A stretch of 64,000 nt of DNA from Scandinavium sp036495715 (GTDB taxonomy: Bacteria; Pseudomonadota; Gammaproteobacteria; Enterobacterales; Enterobacteriaceae): NCBI GenBank assembly GCA_036495715.1, contig DASXML010000048.1, positions 124,001 to 188,000 on the forward strand. The letters are read 5' to 3'. The translations under genes were made by a program, and so were the position numbers. Below are positions 9,701 through 19,341 of this stretch, piece by piece (the stretch's first letter is position 1; each line of letters begins with the position of its first letter). The notes beneath the pieces are model-generated. The model did not search any database and was not told the origin of the DNA. It saw nothing but the letters and a program-made list of their open reading frames with translations.

Positions 9701-12700
9701 TCTCGGTAATCTGACGTTGAATACGGGGGCGAACCTCAATCTGTTGGGGAATAACAGCACCGGGATCCGTCTGCATGATAACGGGCAGGCAAGCGTGGCT
9801 GCGGGCACCACTGTCAGCGTGGCGGGCAGTGGCAATATCGGTGTCGATATTCAAAACGCCGGTACGCTGGACAACAGCGGGACGATCACGGTTTCTGGCG
9901 CGACGGGTAGCAATAACGTTGGCGTGCGTGTGCAGGGTAGCGGGGCGGTGGTAAGTCAACTCGGCACCGTCAACGCCAGTGGGGGCAAAGCCGCCGTTGA
10001 GCTGACAGGCGATGGTGCATCGCTGACCATTAACGGCACTGGCAACCACATCACGGCCGGAGGCGATGCCGATGGGGTGCTGATCGACAGTACCGGTATC
10101 TCGTCGTTCAATGCCAGCAATACGCAGATTGACCTCACAGGGACGGGGGCGGGGATCAACAATAACGCCAGCTCCAGTAACGTTAATCTGAATAACGTCA
10201 TTATCAACGCCGCTGACGGCCCGGCAATCCGCACGGCGGTCACGTTCTCGGCAGAAGGCACCGGTAACGTGCTCAATGTCGACGGCAGCGGCAGCGGGTT
10301 CGCTTTCATGAAAGCTGACGGTTCCGCGACGACCGGTGACCTGAGCATTGGCACCGGTTATACCATCAACGGCAACGGTGCCGACAGCGTGGGGGTGTTG
10401 GCGAAAACCAACGGCAAAGTCACTTCGGGCACTAACATCACGATGGGCGAAGGGGCTGGGGCAGCGATTGATGCCACCAATGCCAGCAGTTTGACCAACA
10501 GCGGCAATATCCAGACCTCCAGTAATTCCGGTAGCACCATTCTGGCTGCCAATACTGGCGCGTTCAGCAACAGCGGCACCATCAATTCCAGCAGCACCAG
10601 CAGTCCCAGTTCATTGATTGTGCTGAACGGCAGCGCGGCGAATCGCACGATAGGCAATACCGGCACCATTACCAGTAATAGCCAGAATGCCACGGTAATT
10701 GATGCGACAGGCAGCGCCAACAACACCATTAATAACAGCGGTACGCTGACGGCGGCATCCTCCTCGGCACAGGCGATCCTCACTGGCAGCGGCAACGACA
10801 GCATGACCTTGAGTGGGGGGACTACGCGCGGGGAGATTACGCTCGGTAGCGGCAGCGATCGCTTCAACTGGAGCAGCGGCACCTTTAACGGTGGCGTGAC
10901 ATTCAGCGGTAACGACGGACAAGACAGCGCCACCGTCGGCAATGTCGACCTCAGCAATACCACCCATATTCTTAGCCAGGGCGGCACCGGCAGCACGCTG
11001 ACCTTTGGCGGAACGCATGACGGCGCGGATCCGGCGAGAATTGGCACGCTGACGGCAGATGATCTGTCTGTGGCGACCAATATCGGCAGCGGCTGGAGCA
11101 CATTGACGTTGAATAACGCCACGACCGATGTGCGGGTGGTCAACGACCTCACGCTTTCCGGTACGCCGCTTATCAACGTCACTAACGGCGCAACCTTGCG
11201 AACCGGTGATAGCCTGAGCCAGGCTGGTCAGGCGACGATCCATAACTACAACATTTCGACGTCAGGGGCCGACAGTCTGGTGTCCTTCGATGGCACAGCG
11301 GACCAGACCTACAGTGGCATTATCTCCGGCAGCGGAGGAATGGAACGCATAGGCGGCGGCAACACGCTGCTGTTGGGGAACAATACCTACACTGGTAATA
11401 CCTTGATTGGCGGCGATTCGGAGCTGTCGCTCGGTAACGGTGGCACAACCGGCCTGCTTTCAACGCAGACCAACATCACCGATAACGGCACGTTGACCGT
11501 CAACCATTCCGACAACGTGGCGCTCAATGGCAATATCAGCGGCAGCGGTAATTTCCGCCAGATTGGGACAGGGATAACCCGTTTGGGTGGGACCAACAGC
11601 TATGCAGGAACCACCAACGTTGAACAAGGCACGCTGCTGATTAACGGCGTGCAGACCGGTAGCGGGCTGACCACCGTGTTTGAAGGCACCACGCTCGGCG
11701 GCTACGGAACGATTGGCGGTAATGTGGTATTCGATACCGACCCGGCCACGTTGAAACCGGGGGACGACAGCCGGGGTAACGGCACCGGCACGCTGACCAT
11801 CAACGGCAATCTGGCGCTGGCAAGCGATACCATCAGCCAGTTCCAGCTTGGGCAAGCCTATACAGCGGGTGGCGCACTGAATGATTTGGTGCAGGTGAAC
11901 GGCAATCTGACGCTGGATGGTACGTTAAATGTTGATTTGACCAGCGGCGGCACGTTCTTGCCCGGTGTCTATCGCCTGTTTAACTACACCGGCACGCTGA
12001 ACAACCAGACCATGGATATCGGCTCCCTGCCGCCGAATGACGCGGTCAACTACGTCATTCAGACTAACCTTGCCAACCAGGTCAACCTGGCACTGAACTT
12101 TGTCGATCCTTCGCAACAGCTGCAATATTGGGATGGCGATGACCCGAATAATCACGGTGGCGACGGTGGTCTTGAAGGGAATGAAAAGGTTGACGGTGGT
12201 TTTGGCTACTGGGTTGCCAGTATTGCCGGAGTGAGCAATAACTGGACGCAGAGCACCGGTGACGGTAATGCACCGTGGGCGCCTGATGCGTTCGCGGTAT
12301 TTGAAGGTGCGTCCGGTGAAGTTCGCGTCAGTAATATTAATGGGCCAGTGGTGACCTCGGGAATGCAGTTTACGACCGACGGCTATGTGGTGAATGCCGA
12401 TCCGCTCCATCCTGATTCGCAACTGCATATCGTACCGACCAACCCGCCAACGGCGGTCACCCCGGATAACGATTATGACGCGGAAAATGGCACCCATGCG
12501 GACAGCTATTTTGCGATCCGCGTTGGCGCGGGCGGTGACGGGGCCGGTATTACCACCACTATTAACGTCGATTTGGTGGAGAACGACCCGACCGCGCTGA
12601 TCCGCTTGCTGAAAACCGATCCGGGCCGCCTGATCCTCAATGGCGATAACACTTATTTGGGCGGCACCGAAATCTGGAACGGCACGCTTCAGGTGTCGAA

Positions 12701-15700
12701 AGACACAAGCCTGGGTAAAGCTGGGACCTCAGTGCTGATCAAAAGCGGTTCTGTGTTCCAGACCGGGGCTGATTTCACCACCGATCGTCCGTTCTTTGTC
12801 GATGGCGCAGGGGGCGGAACCTTTGATGTTTATGGTCATACTTTCACCCCAACCGGCGTGATTGGCGGGACCGGGGCATTGGCGGTGGTCGATTCATCAG
12901 CCGGAACGGGTGACGGTGTTCTTGACCTCAACACGGTGAATACCTATCAGGGCGATACCACCATTACCGGTAAAAATGGCACCGGAACATTGACGGTGAA
13001 CGCAGGCGTGACAGGGGCGCTAGGCAGTAATGCCAGTGGTAATGTCACGATGACGGATCAAGCGCAACTGAATTTCAACAACAGTGCCAGCGCGCAGTCG
13101 CATACTTTTGACGTCAATAATTCCACCCTCGCGTTCAACGACAGCGCCAGTGCAGCGCAAAGTACCCTTGAGCTGACCGGCGGCAGCGCATTCTTTGGTG
13201 ACTCAAGCAATGCGGGCAGTGCGACCATTAACGTCGATGCGACTTCGCGTCTGGGAATGTCGGGCAATGCTGACGGTGGCACCAGCGTCATAACCAACGC
13301 CGGGAGCACGGCATTCGCAGGCAATGCCCAGGCGGCGAACGCGCGTGTTGCGAACCAGAGCGGTGGCAATGTAAGCCTGGCAGACGCCGCCAGTAAAACG
13401 TCGGTTGGTTCGTTGTCCGGCGCGGGCACGGTCACCCTTGGTAGCGCAACGCTCAGCGAAGGCAATCTCAATCTCAATGACACCATCAGCGGCCTGATTT
13501 CCGGCATCGGCGGCGGGCTGGAAAAAGTGGGCACCGGTATTCTGACGCTGACTGCCGATAACACCTTTACCGGCGCAACCTCAGTGCTCAAAGGCGTATT
13601 GCTGATTAACGGCGATCAAAGTGCGGCCACCGGCGCGACAACCGTTGCCGCTAACGCCACGCTCGGTGGCGAAGGCACGCTCGGGGCGAACGTCAGCGTA
13701 GCGGATAACGCGCACCTGACACCGGGTAAAGATCTGAGCAGCGTCGGCGTGTTGACCGTGAACAACCTGAATCTTGCCAACAACGCGCAGCTCGATTTCC
13801 AGTTCGGTCAGTCCGGCACGGCGGGCGGGGCGTTGAACGACCTGCTCAACGTCAACGGCGACCTGACGCTCGACGGCAAACTTAACATCACCCAGACCGC
13901 GGGCGGTAAGTTCGATGTCGGCGTGTACCGCGTCATCAACTACAGCGGTGCGCTCACCAATAATCTGTTGGATATTGGGGTTGCGCCAGAGGCCGCCGAT
14001 CAGCTGTATGTGCAAACCTCGGTCGCGAATCAGGTCAACCTGGTGAACCGCGCGGGCATGACCCTTAACTTCTGGGATGGGACGGGCGGCGCAGGCGGCG
14101 TGCTGAAGAACAATAACAGCATCGACGGCGGCGACGGTGTCTGGCAAAACAGCCATGGCAACGACAATTGGAGTACCGATCAAACCAATCCAGGCGGTGC
14201 CATCAATGCCCCGTTTAGCGACGGCGCGTTTGCGGTATTCAGCGGGCAAAAAGGCACCGTCACCGTGGATAACAGTCTCGGCGCGGTCACTATCAGCGGG
14301 GCACAGTTCACCACTAACGGCTATGTGATCAACGACGGGGTCATTACCACCAATACCGCCGACACCATCATTCGCGTGGGTGACGGCACGGCGCTGGGCA
14401 CACTTTACACTGCCACCATTAACTCAGACATTACGGGCAGCGGCGGTCTGGATAAAACGGACCAGGGGACGTTAGTGCTGAATGGCAACAACAGCTATCG
14501 CGGTGGCACCACGGTCAGCGGCGGTGTGCTGCAAGTCAATGGCGATACCAATTTAGGTACAGCAGACACAGGGATTACGCTGAACGGCGGAACATTCCGC
14601 TACGGCGATGCGTTTGATACGTCACGCGCGTGGACGCTAAGCGGTGATGGCGGCACCATCGATACCAACGGCAACGATGTCTCGCTGCTGTCTGGCGTCA
14701 CCGGCAGCGGCGGCTTGACCAAAGCGGGTGACGGTACGTTAACGCTCACGCAAGACAGTAGCTACACCGGGCTGACGACCATCCGCAACGGTACTTTACA
14801 ACTCGGAAACGGCGGCAGCACGGGCAGTGCAACGGGCAATATTCTCAACCTCGGTGATTTGATCGTCAACCGGGATAACACCGTCGATCTCAACGGCGTG
14901 ATTTCCGGTACCGGCGACTTTATCCAGCGCGGTGATGGCACTACGGTGCTTAACGGGTTGAATACCTGGAGTGGTTACACGCTGGTGGAAAACGGTACGT
15001 TGCTGGCCGGTGGCATCGGGCGTCTTAGCGCCAAATCGAGTCATATCGTCAGTCAGAATGCGACGCTGGACACCGGCGGCTACAGCCAGACGGTGGCGAA
15101 CCTGGTCAACCAGGGGACGATCAATTTGCGCGGCGGTAACGTAGGATCAACGCTGACCGTCAACGGTGATTATGTCGGGATGGACGGCACGATAAAAATT
15201 GCGGCCCAGCAGCACAGTCCGGGTGTGGCCGATAAACTGGTGATTAACGGCGGCACCGCGACAGGCACGACGCGGTTGGATATCGACGTCAGTCAGCTTG
15301 GCGAGCCGACGACGGGCGACGGGATTATGGTGGTGCAAGCCCTGAACGGCGCGACCACCACCGCGCAAACCACCAAAGATGCGTTCAATATCGGCAATGA
15401 AAAACTGATCGCCGGGGCCTGGCAATACCAGTTATTCGCCGGGAATGCGGGCGGTGCGGGTGAAGACTGGTTCCTGCGTGCGGGCTACAGTCCGGTTGTT
15501 CCGGGCTTTAACACCGTGCCTTCGATTACCCGTCAGGCGGATTTGTTCGTGCTCGGCACGCTGCATCAGCGTGTGGGCGATGAACAACCGTGGCGTGCCG
15601 ATGTACCGGAAGATGGGGAAGGGCGCTTCTGGGCGCGCTATCTGACCAAAACCGTGGATATTCACCTTGACGATGCGACCAGCAGCAAAAGCCATTCGCA

Positions 15701-16466
15701 GTACGACGGGATGCAGATAGGTGTCGATCTCTGGCAGAACGATCAATGGCGCACCGGTATCTACACCACGATCATGGATATCGACAGCTCGGTCAGCGGT
15801 AACACCGGTATGGGGGGTGGGTCGGCGTATAACTCCACGCTTTCTACCTACGTGGGCGGTTACGCCACCTGGACCGATACCAACGGTTTCTATGTCGATA
15901 ATGTGTTGCAATACGGTTATCATTCCGTTGACCTTAAAAACCTGAGCGACAGCGAAACTTATCATCCGAACGGTAATACCGTTACCGCATCGGTCGAAGT
16001 GGGCAAACCGTGGCAGCTTGGCGACAGCAACTGGGCCTTCGAGCCACAGGCACAACTGGTCTGGCAGTGGAGCAACTTTGATGATGTGACGCTGAACGAC
16101 GGCGCGGACACGCATGTCAACACCGACGCCGACAGTGCCGTGATTGGGCGTCTGGGCGCGCGTCTGACCGCGGATTACGACACCAAAATGGGCAAAGTGA
16201 AACCCTATGTGCGGGTGAACTACTGGCAGGAACTGAGCGGCGGCGATGATGCTGTGACCTACAGTAACGGTGAGAATAGCCACGGCAAAACGACCCTCAG
16301 CGCCAGCCAGAAATACAGCGCTACCGAGGCGGCTGTCGGCGCGACCTGGACGGTGACCAACGACGTTCAGGCCTATACGGAAGTGGGGCGTACCTGGGAT
16401 AACGGTGGGGATACCAGCGTTGATGCGAACATTTCTGCATCAGTGGGGATGAAAATCCGTTTCTAA
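6759..16466 (+). CDS. Giant type Va autotransporter adhesin-like protein
   Basis: 3235 residues when begun at the ATG at 6759. That start gives MNRIYRLVWSHVAAAFVPVA, an extended signal peptide region (ESPR), then KRKLLLIGALVAGSAPGLASA with cleavage expected after about residue 55. Residues about 56-430 are non-repetitive. From about 450 to 1400 come many short beta-helix turns of the type 'TNNGTIN'. From about 1500 to 2900 there are several autotransporter-associated beta-strand repeats (pattern GSGGLTKAGDGTLTL). A module of roughly 250 residues occurs twice (near 11670-12540 and 13630-14400). The C-terminal ~280 residues (from GRFWARY near 15630) are the translocator barrel, ending VGMKIRF with the terminal Phe expected for BAM recognition. 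I noticed no cysteine in the mature chain. Family role: secretion of the passenger to the cell surface, commonly adhesion or aggregation; the ligand is unknown. Confidence 0.93.
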   Translation: MNRIYRLVWSHVAAAFVPVAEFTAGKKGKSSRSAKRKLLLIGALVAGSAPGLASADDVQWSTVKPNYNFSTDPTFNFDQVISTGDAFTIDGVGSPTDAPSNYAAGTTLNILGPIPELPDFTTGNGVTSRTVTVLNALPDADLPEGGRIITITANATDQNGQPTTPVAITADNIDSYTYSPSPANPQQNQELNVEVPGLEGSNQVVSIYDSTTFTSADDTAVAQMLLPVYDPNSVRILYDFGIVNIGNGGGTANINIGADTNGTTPIAAAANTLDLLTKNSTLAEADGGGAAASNVNWESDNYIHFRPAANISPNVQNPSEQSTKYDYTLTLPNYIEVAGRVVPAGSKTFAITSSADIAEVNDYLIGQGDYAGKSQVQYWLTAGAEVNNEVIDSTVEAQDTYNAIITGLLAQAQSTSIDLSYYVWEDRLVHNNNATVDPGSLRVIYANGDNATGTVTSTSSLAVDGATAVMEAADGATITNNGTINAWSSSNLSPNAAAMVATNSTATNNGVINAGLFLEKTGVNQNVNNVGALGLIGFSTSTVTNNGHINVAVTDSATHNAIGLGVAGNSTGINSAGATVALVGNSHNVDGHAGGYGVYVEQNATFTNLGTIYIGSTPVVSATSPSPVNLVGSGDLTAGIYTSSTGSVENATDGIISLLTNIRNAAGMIAEGNTGAVTNNGTITVLGKVTAGAAAANYGMYVQDNTDTDPSKATNNGTILVQGDNNIALNVLAQNANASLNSTKGSYITVGNSGDTGGSDNNPYTYRNYAVYAEGLSTYTSTVALDSTIRLLSAGAIGVHARGNAIINIGNDSTLTFENQKQIGYYAWGKGAKINISNPTISDNAQAGSILFAVDNGAIFTGSTTGGNYSLNVSGNGSTGVFANGVASDGTATQMTTGLANINVSGEDAVGVKVTGGAVGTISNGAITLDHDDTTAVMLDGRDYGIDGSVSDTSQATNVTSSAVIGSAAGQSGITGYDVSNLGNLTLNTGANLNLLGNNSTGIRLHDNGQASVAAGTTVSVAGSGNIGVDIQNAGTLDNSGTITVSGATGSNNVGVRVQGSGAVVSQLGTVNASGGKAAVELTGDGASLTINGTGNHITAGGDADGVLIDSTGISSFNASNTQIDLTGTGAGINNNASSSNVNLNNVIINAADGPAIRTAVTFSAEGTGNVLNVDGSGSGFAFMKADGSATTGDLSIGTGYTINGNGADSVGVLAKTNGKVTSGTNITMGEGAGAAIDATNASSLTNSGNIQTSSNSGSTILAANTGAFSNSGTINSSSTSSPSSLIVLNGSAANRTIGNTGTITSNSQNATVIDATGSANNTINNSGTLTAASSSAQAILTGSGNDSMTLSGGTTRGEITLGSGSDRFNWSSGTFNGGVTFSGNDGQDSATVGNVDLSNTTHILSQGGTGSTLTFGGTHDGADPARIGTLTADDLSVATNIGSGWSTLTLNNATTDVRVVNDLTLSGTPLINVTNGATLRTGDSLSQAGQATIHNYNISTSGADSLVSFDGTADQTYSGIISGSGGMERIGGGNTLLLGNNTYTGNTLIGGDSELSLGNGGTTGLLSTQTNITDNGTLTVNHSDNVALNGNISGSGNFRQIGTGITRLGGTNSYAGTTNVEQGTLLINGVQTGSGLTTVFEGTTLGGYGTIGGNVVFDTDPATLKPGDDSRGNGTGTLTINGNLALASDTISQFQLGQAYTAGGALNDLVQVNGNLTLDGTLNVDLTSGGTFLPGVYRLFNYTGTLNNQTMDIGSLPPNDAVNYVIQTNLANQVNLALNFVDPSQQLQYWDGDDPNNHGGDGGLEGNEKVDGGFGYWVASIAGVSNNWTQSTGDGNAPWAPDAFAVFEGASGEVRVSNINGPVVTSGMQFTTDGYVVNADPLHPDSQLHIVPTNPPTAVTPDNDYDAENGTHADSYFAIRVGAGGDGAGITTTINVDLVENDPTALIRLLKTDPGRLILNGDNTYLGGTEIWNGTLQVSKDTSLGKAGTSVLIKSGSVFQTGADFTTDRPFFVDGAGGGTFDVYGHTFTPTGVIGGTGALAVVDSSAGTGDGVLDLNTVNTYQGDTTITGKNGTGTLTVNAGVTGALGSNASGNVTMTDQAQLNFNNSASAQSHTFDVNNSTLAFNDSASAAQSTLELTGGSAFFGDSSNAGSATINVDATSRLGMSGNADGGTSVITNAGSTAFAGNAQAANARVANQSGGNVSLADAASKTSVGSLSGAGTVTLGSATLSEGNLNLNDTISGLISGIGGGLEKVGTGILTLTADNTFTGATSVLKGVLLINGDQSAATGATTVAANATLGGEGTLGANVSVADNAHLTPGKDLSSVGVLTVNNLNLANNAQLDFQFGQSGTAGGALNDLLNVNGDLTLDGKLNITQTAGGKFDVGVYRVINYSGALTNNLLDIGVAPEAADQLYVQTSVANQVNLVNRAGMTLNFWDGTGGAGGVLKNNNSIDGGDGVWQNSHGNDNWSTDQTNPGGAINAPFSDGAFAVFSGQKGTVTVDNSLGAVTISGAQFTTNGYVINDGVITTNTADTIIRVGDGTALGTLYTATINSDITGSGGLDKTDQGTLVLNGNNSYRGGTTVSGGVLQVNGDTNLGTADTGITLNGGTFRYGDAFDTSRAWTLSGDGGTIDTNGNDVSLLSGVTGSGGLTKAGDGTLTLTQDSSYTGLTTIRNGTLQLGNGGSTGSATGNILNLGDLIVNRDNTVDLNGVISGTGDFIQRGDGTTVLNGLNTWSGYTLVENGTLLAGGIGRLSAKSSHIVSQNATLDTGGYSQTVANLVNQGTINLRGGNVGSTLTVNGDYVGMDGTIKIAAQQHSPGVADKLVINGGTATGTTRLDIDVSQLGEPTTGDGIMVVQALNGATTTAQTTKDAFNIGNEKLIAGAWQYQLFAGNAGGAGEDWFLRAGYSPVVPGFNTVPSITRQADLFVLGTLHQRVGDEQPWRADVPEDGEGRFWARYLTKTVDIHLDDATSSKSHSQYDGMQIGVDLWQNDQWRTGIYTTIMDIDSSVSGNTGMGGGSAYNSTLSTYVGGYATWTDTNGFYVDNVLQYGYHSVDLKNLSDSETYHPNGNTVTASVEVGKPWQLGDSNWAFEPQAQLVWQWSNFDDVTLNDGADTHVNTDADSAVIGRLGARLTADYDTKMGKVKPYVRVNYWQELSGGDDAVTYSNGENSHGKTTLSASQKYSATEAAVGATWTVTNDVQAYTEVGRTWDNGGDTSVDANISASVGMKIRF

Positions 16467-16484
16467 GGCGTCTTGAATTAGCCT

Positions 16485-16530
16485 AAGGCTGGTCTATGCT
16501 CAAAACAGAGCAAGCCAGCCTTTTGCTTTT
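16485..16530 (+). terminator. Long hairpin with T-rich tail after the autotransporter
   Basis: AAGGCTGG (16485-16492) pairs with CCAGCCTT (16515-16522), with an inner TGCTC/GAGCA stem, followed by TTGCTTTT. It sits 18 bases after the autotransporter stop and 47 bases before the MscS-family start. It may end most transcripts of the giant gene, or allow partial read-through into the five genes that follow. Confidence 0.65.
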
Positions 16531-16576
16531 GTGCTCTGAATAATAACGAGAATTTTTACTTTTGCAGGAATTGATT

Positions 16577-18193
16577 ATGAACTGGATGCGGCATGTTTTA
16601 CTGGCGTGGCTTTCTTTGCTGCTCGCCTTCCCACTACTGGCAGCGGAACCCCGTCTGCAACCGACCGACCAGGAGCGGGCGCGGACGGTCTATATTTTCC
16701 ATCAGCCGATTGTCATGTTACAGGCGACATTTGGTCTGAGCACGCCGGAAGAGCGGGTGCTGCGTGTCCGCAATACCCTGCGTGCCTTCACGCATGCGGA
16801 TGTCAGTAAACCACTGACCGTTGAATCGGTTACTCGCTACAACCAACCCGCGCGCCTGTTCCTGATGAACGGCAAGCCAATCATGCTGCTGAGTCAGGCC
16901 GATCTGGATGAAGGGGATGATTTAACTCTCGATCAGGCCACCCAACGGGTGCTGGCGCGAATGGAGTTACAGCGCTCTGCGCTCAGCGAACAGTACAACA
17001 CCGGCTATCTGTCGCTGGCGGGGGTGAAAACGCTGCTGGGGGCCGCGGTGCTGGGGGTGTTTTTCTATGGCGCGTACCGTACCTGGCGTCGGGTACAACG
17101 CTATAACCGCCGGATGCTACTGGAAAAACGTGGAATTATTCCGCCAAGCTGGCGGCGTTTTTTAGGGGCGATTGAATCCCGGCTGTACGGCTTACTGATG
17201 ATCCTGCTCGGGCTGGTGGCGGTATACGCCTGGCTTGGCTGGGTGTTCAGCCTGTTTCCGTGGACTCGCGTGTGGGGCGAATCACTGGGCGACTGGACCG
17301 TCAGGGTGCTACAGAAAATTGCACTGTCGATAGCCTCGGCGTTGCCTGGGTTGCTTATCGTTTTGATTATCTTCCTGATTACCTGGTTTATAATTAAATT
17401 ATTGAAGGTTTTACTTAATCAGGTAGCGGCAGGTAAAGTGCATCTCCCTGGTTTACATCCGGAAACAGTCGGTGCCACGCGCAAGCTGATTTCGGTGATG
17501 GTATGGTTATTTGCGCTCTCTGCCGCGTATCCCTTCCTGCCCGGCGCAAACTCGCTGGCATTCAAAGGGATAAGCGTCTTCTTTGGCCTGATGCTCACGC
17601 TCGGCTCGGCAGGCGTCATGAATCATGCGATGAGCGGGCTGGTGCTAACGTACTCGCGCGCATTGCGCAAAGGTGACGTCATCCGGATTGCAGACAATGA
17701 AGGCCAGGTCAGTGAAATCGGCATGCTGGCGACCAAAATCATTACCCGCGAAAACTATGTCGTCACAGTGCCTAATGCGGTGGTGGTGAGTGGCAAAATT
17801 ACCAACCTCAGTGCGCAAAATCATGGCGGCGGTGTCAACCTGACTACGGGTGTGACTATCGGCTATGACACGCCGTGGCGGCAGGTGCATGCCATGCTCG
17901 AATTGGCGGCCCGCCGTGCTGAAGGCGTCGATCAAACCCAACCCCCGCTGGTGCGCCAACTGAGTTTGATGGATTGGTACATCTCCTACGAACTTCAGGT
18001 GCAACTGATGCCAGGGACATCGCTGGCGGTGGCGCGTAATGCGTTACACAGCAATATTCAGGACGTGTTCAATGAATTTGGCGTACAGATTATGTCGCCA
18101 AACTTCGTGTTGCAGCCAGAAGGAGCGGTCATGGTGGCGAAAGAGAACTGGTATGCAGCGCCCGCGGCGCAGCCGGGCAGGCCAGAAGTATGA
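16577..18193 (+). CDS. MscS-family mechanosensitive channel protein
   Basis: 538 residues from the ATG at 16577, which has CAGGAA seven bases upstream; the in-frame TTG at 16562 lacks such a site. An N-terminal signal sequence (..LLLAFPLLA) is followed by a soluble region of ~120 residues, then about five membrane helices. The conserved MscS pore helix and beta domain follow: FFGLMLTLGSAGVMNHAMSG, RKGDVIRIADNEGQVSEIG, then VPNAVVVSGKITNLS. The family forms tension-gated inner-membrane channels. The periplasmic N-terminal part makes it larger than MscS itself. First of five tightly packed genes; its stop overlaps the next ATG by four bases. Why a channel travels with outer-membrane barrels is unexplained. 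Confidence 0.88.
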   Translation: MNWMRHVLLAWLSLLLAFPLLAAEPRLQPTDQERARTVYIFHQPIVMLQATFGLSTPEERVLRVRNTLRAFTHADVSKPLTVESVTRYNQPARLFLMNGKPIMLLSQADLDEGDDLTLDQATQRVLARMELQRSALSEQYNTGYLSLAGVKTLLGAAVLGVFFYGAYRTWRRVQRYNRRMLLEKRGIIPPSWRRFLGAIESRLYGLLMILLGLVAVYAWLGWVFSLFPWTRVWGESLGDWTVRVLQKIALSIASALPGLLIVLIIFLITWFIIKLLKVLLNQVAAGKVHLPGLHPETVGATRKLISVMVWLFALSAAYPFLPGANSLAFKGISVFFGLMLTLGSAGVMNHAMSGLVLTYSRALRKGDVIRIADNEGQVSEIGMLATKIITRENYVVTVPNAVVVSGKITNLSAQNHGGGVNLTTGVTIGYDTPWRQVHAMLELAARRAEGVDQTQPPLVRQLSLMDWYISYELQVQLMPGTSLAVARNALHSNIQDVFNEFGVQIMSPNFVLQPEGAVMVAKENWYAAPAAQPGRPEV

Positions 18194-19314
18194 GATTAAG
18201 GTGTCTGGCCGCGATCTTGCTGCTGTTGTTAAGCTCCGGCCAGAGCTACGCCACGAGTCTGTTTGACCCGCAGGATGGCATGTTCGACATGAGCGATTAT
18301 CTGCGCGATAACCGCTACGGTTTTTTGCCGATCCCGGTGGTCATCACAGAACCGGCGATTGGCTACGGCGGTGGTCTGTTTGGCCTGTTTTTGCACGGCA
18401 AAGGCACGATGGACGGCGATCGTTTTATTCCGCCCAATTTATCGGCGTTTGGCGGCGGGGCGACGGAAAACGGCAGTTGGTTTGTCGGCGGGGGACATCG
18501 CCACACCTGGAATAACGACCACATTCGTTATCTGGTGGCGGGCGGGTATGCCAATATCAATCTGGATATCTACAGTGGCGATGTGCTCGGTTTTGGCAAT
18601 AATCACGCCATTAGCACCAATACCAAAGGCTACGGCGGCTTGCAAAAATTGCAGTTCCGCGTCGCAGACTCGCCTGTTTTTCTCGGCGTTTCGCAGTTTT
18701 ATGCGCATACCGATATTTCCGCCGACAACAAAATAATTAATGCCGCCTGGCAGCGAATTTTTGGCAAAGAAAGCACGTCTTCTGCCGTCGGGCTGCTGGC
18801 GGAATATGACACCACGGATAATTTTTTCTATCCTCACAAAGGGCTGTCACTCAGCGCTGAGTATCGCTTTTACAGTTCGTTTCTGGGGGGCGATTACCGT
18901 TACAATCAGTTAACATTGGACGGGAAATACTTTTTGCCGCTCAGTTCGACCGTCACGTTGGCCATCGCAGGCAACTATCAGTCGCTGACTAACAGTGACC
19001 AGCACCTACCGCCAATGGCGCGACCGGATATTAATTTGCGCGGGATCTCGCGTTATCGCTATCAGGGCGATTATGTGGCAACGGCACAAACCCAGCTCGC
19101 ATGGCAGGTCACGCCACGCTGGATCCTGCAAGGTTTTGTCGGGGCGGGGAGCGTTGCGGATGATAACGACGATTTATTCAACACCAGTGAAGTGGCCTGG
19201 GGGACGGGTTTCCGCTATCTGGTTGCGCGCCAATACGGGTTATACACCGGTATCGATCTCGCCTTTAGTAAAGGTGACCAGGCGGTCTATTTTAATGTTG
19301 GCTCCGGGCTGTAG
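18190..19314 (+). CDS. Omp85/BamA-TamA-like outer-membrane barrel protein (first copy)
   Basis: 374 residues with a signal peptide (MRLRCLAAILLLLLSSGQSYA). The rest is beta-strand-rich with alternating aromatic residues: an early VITEPAIGYGGGLFGLF, later ..TTDNFFYPHKGLSLSAEYRFY.., the strand-turn pattern of the bacterial surface antigen (D15) C-terminal barrel. There is no room for a POTRA array, so it is a barrel-only member, unlike true BamA or TamA. Outer membrane location is expected. ATGA overlap with the channel gene upstream and 27 bases before the next gene argue for one transcript. It could assist surface display of the neighbouring autotransporter, but that is only a contextual guess. 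Confidence 0.8.
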   Translation: MRLRCLAAILLLLLSSGQSYATSLFDPQDGMFDMSDYLRDNRYGFLPIPVVITEPAIGYGGGLFGLFLHGKGTMDGDRFIPPNLSAFGGGATENGSWFVGGGHRHTWNNDHIRYLVAGGYANINLDIYSGDVLGFGNNHAISTNTKGYGGLQKLQFRVADSPVFLGVSQFYAHTDISADNKIINAAWQRIFGKESTSSAVGLLAEYDTTDNFFYPHKGLSLSAEYRFYSSFLGGDYRYNQLTLDGKYFLPLSSTVTLAIAGNYQSLTNSDQHLPPMARPDINLRGISRYRYQGDYVATAQTQLAWQVTPRWILQGFVGAGSVADDNDDLFNTSEVAWGTGFRYLVARQYGLYTGIDLAFSKGDQAVYFNVGSGL

Positions 19315-19341
19315 TCGGGGCAGTGCTCAAATGAGAATAAT

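Noticed and set aside
8000..10800. Repetitive DNA that could be mistaken for a CRISPR array or tandem satellite
   Set aside because: Repeats are irregular in spacing and follow the codon frame of the beta-helix turns; no fixed repeat-spacer period and no cas genes.
15432..16283. Long minus-strand open frame (283 codons) and many others inside the autotransporter gene
   Set aside because: They lie opposite a continuous 3235-codon gene whose repeats and low stop frequency create long antisense frames. No ribosome site, no recognisable motif and atypical composition (rich in His, Arg, Val, Ile).
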